Positions 61,706 to 64,000 of a DNA stretch of 64,000 nucleotides are shown one piece after another. Under the pieces are notes generated by a model that worked only from the letters and a program-made list of their open reading frames with translations, did not search any database and was not told where the DNA came from. The DNA comes from Vagococcus salmoninarum (GTDB lineage Bacteria > Bacillota > Bacilli > Lactobacillales > Vagococcaceae), in contig NZ_NGJU01000010.1 in assembly GCF_003987495.1 (NCBI RefSeq), forward strand, positions 1 through 64,000. Reading direction: 5' to 3'. Position 1 is the first letter of the stretch. Every line of letters begins with the position of its first letter. The position numbers and the translations under genes were made by a program.

Positions 61706-62899
61706 ATGCTAAGTAAAGATAAAAACGCATTAAAAGGTCAAGTTTATTTACTACAAATTTTTTATTGGATGTCTTTCTGCGCAATTTCTGGTTTTGCAAC
61801 GGTCTTTTTATTATCAAAGAATGTCGCTAACAGCCAAATTGGTATTATCATTGCCACCGGAAGCTTGTTGTCAGTTTTTGCTCAGTTTATCACTGGTATT
61901 TTGATTGATAAATACCCAAGGTTTACGTTAAAAAAAACCATGATGTTATTTTTTGGTTTAGGAACGATTATCGCTATCGGGGTCTTGCTTTTAGCCAATT
62001 CAGCTTTTTGGATGGCCTTGCTATATTGTTTACTAATCGTCTTGTTGTTTAACGTTCAACCCTTAGTCACAGCTATTATTTATGATTATGCGAATCAAGG
62101 GGCCAATGTTTCTTTTTCTTTTTCCCGTGGCTTAGGGTCGATGATGTATGCGACTTTTTCTTTCTTTATGGGGATGTGGCTTGAGAAACATTCCACTATT
62201 TGGATTCCGATTTTATCCGCACTGTTAATGGCCATTTTGTTTTTAATTATGTTAACATTGCCAGAAATTCAAGAGGGGACAGATTCGGCAGCTATTTTAG
62301 ATGAACCAGCTAGTCTAAAGACGTTACACCATAAGTACCCCTCATTTCTTTATTTCTTTATCGGTATCACTTTAATCTTTTCCTTTCATACAATTATAAA
62401 TGTTTATTTACCTCAAATAGTTACTCATGTAGGTGGGGGGAATAAAGAAATCGGTTTTGCCATTGCCTTAGCGGCGTTTTGTGAAATACCAACAATGTTT
62501 GGCTTTAAAAAATTAGAAAGCAAGTTCAATGTTCTTGTTTTACTAAGAATTTCAGCCATCTTTTTCTTTGTTAAAGCTTTAATTTACTTAGTAGCACCAA
62601 GTTTCATCGTGATTCAAGGCGGACAGCTCTTACAAGCTGTTTCATTCGCTTTAATCACCCCAGCCTATGCTCATTACATAAATGAGTGGATGGCCCCTCA
62701 AGACCGGGTAAAAGGCCAAACTTTCATGATGGCGGGTATCACTTTAGGCAATGTTATTGGTAGTTTAGCTGGTGGTTGGTTCCTCGATCACGGCGGAGTT
62801 TCGCCTTTGTTGATTTTCGGCACAGGTTTAACTTTAATTGGCATGTTCATTCTATTAGGAAGTTTGAAAAATCAAGAAGAGGTTCTTTATCCGAGTTAG
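61706..62899 (+). CDS. MFS transporter, LacY/MFS_1-like
   Basis: A 397-residue protein with 12 hydrophobic helices. The loop GILIDKYPRFTLKK after helix 2 fits the major facilitator A motif. It resembles MFS_1_like/LacY-type proteins rather than drug exporters of the DHA1 class. Substrate unknown. AAAGTAGG precedes the ATG. Confidence 0.86.
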   Translation: MLSKDKNALKGQVYLLQIFYWMSFCAISGFATVFLLSKNVANSQIGIIIATGSLLSVFAQFITGILIDKYPRFTLKKTMMLFFGLGTIIAIGVLLLANSAFWMALLYCLLIVLLFNVQPLVTAIIYDYANQGANVSFSFSRGLGSMMYATFSFFMGMWLEKHSTIWIPILSALLMAILFLIMLTLPEIQEGTDSAAILDEPASLKTLHHKYPSFLYFFIGITLIFSFHTIINVYLPQIVTHVGGGNKEIGFAIALAAFCEIPTMFGFKKLESKFNVLVLLRISAIFFFVKALIYLVAPSFIVIQGGQLLQAVSFALITPAYAHYINEWMAPQDRVKGQTFMMAGITLGNVIGSLAGGWFLDHGGVSPLLIFGTGLTLIGMFILLGSLKNQEEVLYPS

Positions 62900-62933
62900 T
62901 ATTTTTTATCAAAAGAGACATAAAAAATGATTT

Positions 62934-62967
62934 AAGACTGTTGACGAAATGTCCCAGTCTTTTTTTG
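62934..62967 (+). terminator. Terminator after the MFS gene
   Basis: AAGACTG/CAGTCTT around a 14-base loop, then T run. Confidence 0.7.
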
Positions 62968-63023
62968 TGAATGGTTGTACAGGAGATAAAAAAGGTTTAA
63001 AAAAAGAAAAGTGAGCTTCTAAT

Positions 63024-63038
63024 TGAGAATCATTGCAA
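63024..63038 (+). promoter_or_regulatory. Fur-like box 1
   Basis: TGAGAATCATTGCAA fits the 7-1-7 Fur core TGATAATNATTATCA at most positions. Confidence 0.5.
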
Positions 63039-63097
63039 AAAAACTGAAGTTAATTTATAATTAGTTTAAACTGGCTAAGTATTTTACTGAGCTTAAT

Positions 63098-63112
63098 GAT
63101 AATGATTGTAAA
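63098..63112 (+). promoter_or_regulatory. Fur-like box 2
   Basis: TGATAATGATTGTAA, 7-1-7 spacing, 15 bases before the fur start codon. Confidence 0.55.
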
Positions 63113-63126
63113 TGAGGGGTTATGTT

Positions 63127-63579
63127 ATGAATACAGGTGCCATGTTAGGGAAAATTAGAAAACAGCTACATGAAGGTGGATTCAAACTGACACCGCAGCG
63201 TGAAGCGACTGTTTTAGTACTACTTGAGAATGATAAAGATCATTTATCAGCAGAAGAAATTTATATGTTAGTCAAGCAGAAAAGCCCTGAAATTGGATTG
63301 GCAACTGTTTATCGGACACTAGAGATGTTAACTGAATTAAAAATCATTGATAAAATTAGTTTTAATGATGGGGTCTCTCGTTACGACATGCGTAAAGAAG
63401 GCGCCAAACATTTTCATCATCATTTATTATGTTTGGAATGTGGTGGCATTGAAGAAGTTGAAGAAGATTTGCTTTTAGATGTTGAGAAAATCGTTGAGAA
63501 TCGCTATCGCTTCTTAGTTAAAGATCACCGCTTAACGTTTCATGGTGTTTGTCATACATGTCAACTAACTAAAAAATAG
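63127..63579 (+). CDS. fur: Ferric uptake regulator Fur
   Basis: A 150-residue repressor very similar in layout to B. subtilis Fur: winged helix with LTPQREATVLVLLENDKDHLSAEEIYMLVK and GLATVYRTLEMLTELKI, then the metal sites HFHHHLLCLEC and CHTC near the end. Iron-loaded Fur represses iron uptake. Two Fur-like boxes upstream suggest autoregulation. GAGGGG precedes the ATG at 63127. PerR or Zur are less likely given the sequence. Confidence 0.94.
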   Translation: MNTGAMLGKIRKQLHEGGFKLTPQREATVLVLLENDKDHLSAEEIYMLVKQKSPEIGLATVYRTLEMLTELKIIDKISFNDGVSRYDMRKEGAKHFHHHLLCLECGGIEEVEEDLLLDVEKIVENRYRFLVKDHRLTFHGVCHTCQLTKK

Positions 63580-63590
63580 TAAGATAACTA

Positions 63591-63637
63591 GGTTATACCC
63601 TTGATTAGAAAGAAATCAAGGGTATAACCGGTTTTTT
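63591..63637 (+). terminator. Terminator after fur, 16-bp perfect stem
   Basis: 63591-63606 pairs with 63614-63629, followed by GGTTTTTT. Confidence 0.93.
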
Positions 63638-63735
63638 ATTATCAAGGTTTAAAAGGTGAAATGACTTAAATCGCAGTTATATCCTTGATTCTATTCTTAG
63701 CTATGCTATTATAAGAGTGAAGGAAGGTGAGTAAT

Positions 63736-64000
63736 GTGTATATTGCTTTGATTGGAGATATCATCAAGTCGAAAAACTTAGAAAATAGAACAGACATTCA
63801 AAAACGATTAACTAAAACCTTAAAAGAGTTGAATGAAGAATATGCTGACGTATTCGCTTCGAATTTAACGGTTACCTTAGGAGACGAATTTCAAGGGGTA
63901 TTTAAAAATGGCAAAGCGGTTTTAGAAATTGTCGATAAAATAAAATTCCTGATGAGTCCAGTGGAATTTCGTTTTGGCATTGGCATCGGCGAAATTATCA
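63736..64000 (+). CDS. SatD-like protein, truncated by window end
   Basis: The first 88 codons of a SatD-family protein (YIALIGDIIKSKNLENR, LTVTLGDEFQGVFKNG, FRFGIGIGEII). In streptococci satD accompanies satE in an acid-resistance region; the fold may relate to nucleotide-binding regulators. The start is GTG at 63736 after GAAGGTGAG; an overlapping ATG two bases earlier leads to an immediate stop. Confidence 0.8.
   Translation, partial: MYIALIGDIIKSKNLENRTDIQKRLTKTLKELNEEYADVFASNLTVTLGDEFQGVFKNGKAVLEIVDKIKFLMSPVEFRFGIGIGEII

Overview
The window is a low-GC Firmicute chromosome, most like the Lactobacillales and probably Enterococcaceae (Vagococcus/Enterococcus type). This is inferred from AT-rich codon use, strong AGGAGG-type ribosome sites, many extended -10 promoters (TGnTATAAT), U-tailed hairpin terminators, and typical Firmicute gene orders: dprA-topA-trmFO, dinG-ypmB-aspB-asnS, ylxM-ffh, rpsP-khpA, rimM-trmD-rplS and lemA-TPM. 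No rRNA, tRNA, CRISPR array, prophage or intact insertion sequence was seen. It looks like ordinary core chromosome with small lineage-specific insertions.

Layout: 0-4.6 kb holds DNA uptake/topology and tRNA modification (dprA, topA, trmFO). 4.7-12.5 kb has an unknown membrane protein, a zinc-ribbon HNH protein, a GNAT-HAD-CLC operon with fluoride-type CLC signatures, a DUF975 membrane protein, an XRE regulator, UspA and a GH1 phospho-beta-glucosidase. 12.8-18.7 kb is dinG-ypmB-aspB-asnS. 18.7-24.1 kb has a VOC protein, copY-copZ without a copper ATPase, an Mga-like regulator, a PatA-type aminotransferase and a Nudix protein. 24.2-35.0 kb is the SRP and ribosome-maturation cluster. It is split between khpA and rimM by about 6 kb carrying a PplA-like flavolipoprotein and a MoxR-DUF58-transglutaminase operon whose last gene is frameshifted.

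35.3-41 kb is an accessory envelope zone: a decayed gene, a DUF3592-like protein, three lipoproteins of unknown role, and an AztD-like zinc lipoprotein behind a Zur-type palindrome. 41-46.5 kb carries a zinc-ribbon membrane protein, an alpha/beta hydrolase, a paired small-transporter operon, a DUF4240 protein and lemA-TPM. 46.5-51.4 kb holds bioY with a BirA operator, yajQ, yitT, lysA, an esterase and a SufT-like assembly factor. 51.7-57 kb holds a two-gene ABC exporter, a methyltransferase, a 52-residue protein, the cystine transporter tcyP and a coiled-coil membrane protein. 57-64 kb holds a purine permease flanked by two PurBox motifs, azlCD, cvfB, an MFS transporter, fur with two Fur-like boxes, and the start of a satD gene that runs off the end.

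Functional threads: metal homeostasis recurs (copYZ, the AztD-like protein, fur). So does nutrient uptake under recognisable operators (BirA for bioY, PurR for the purine permease, a palindrome on the -10 of tcyP). lysA and the PatA-type gene both belong to the diaminopimelate/lysine route. The most interesting leads are the stand-alone two-domain flavolipoprotein, the Zur-boxed AztD-like gene, the frameshifted transglutaminase, several structured intergenic RNAs, and the short unrecognised protein at 54064-54222.
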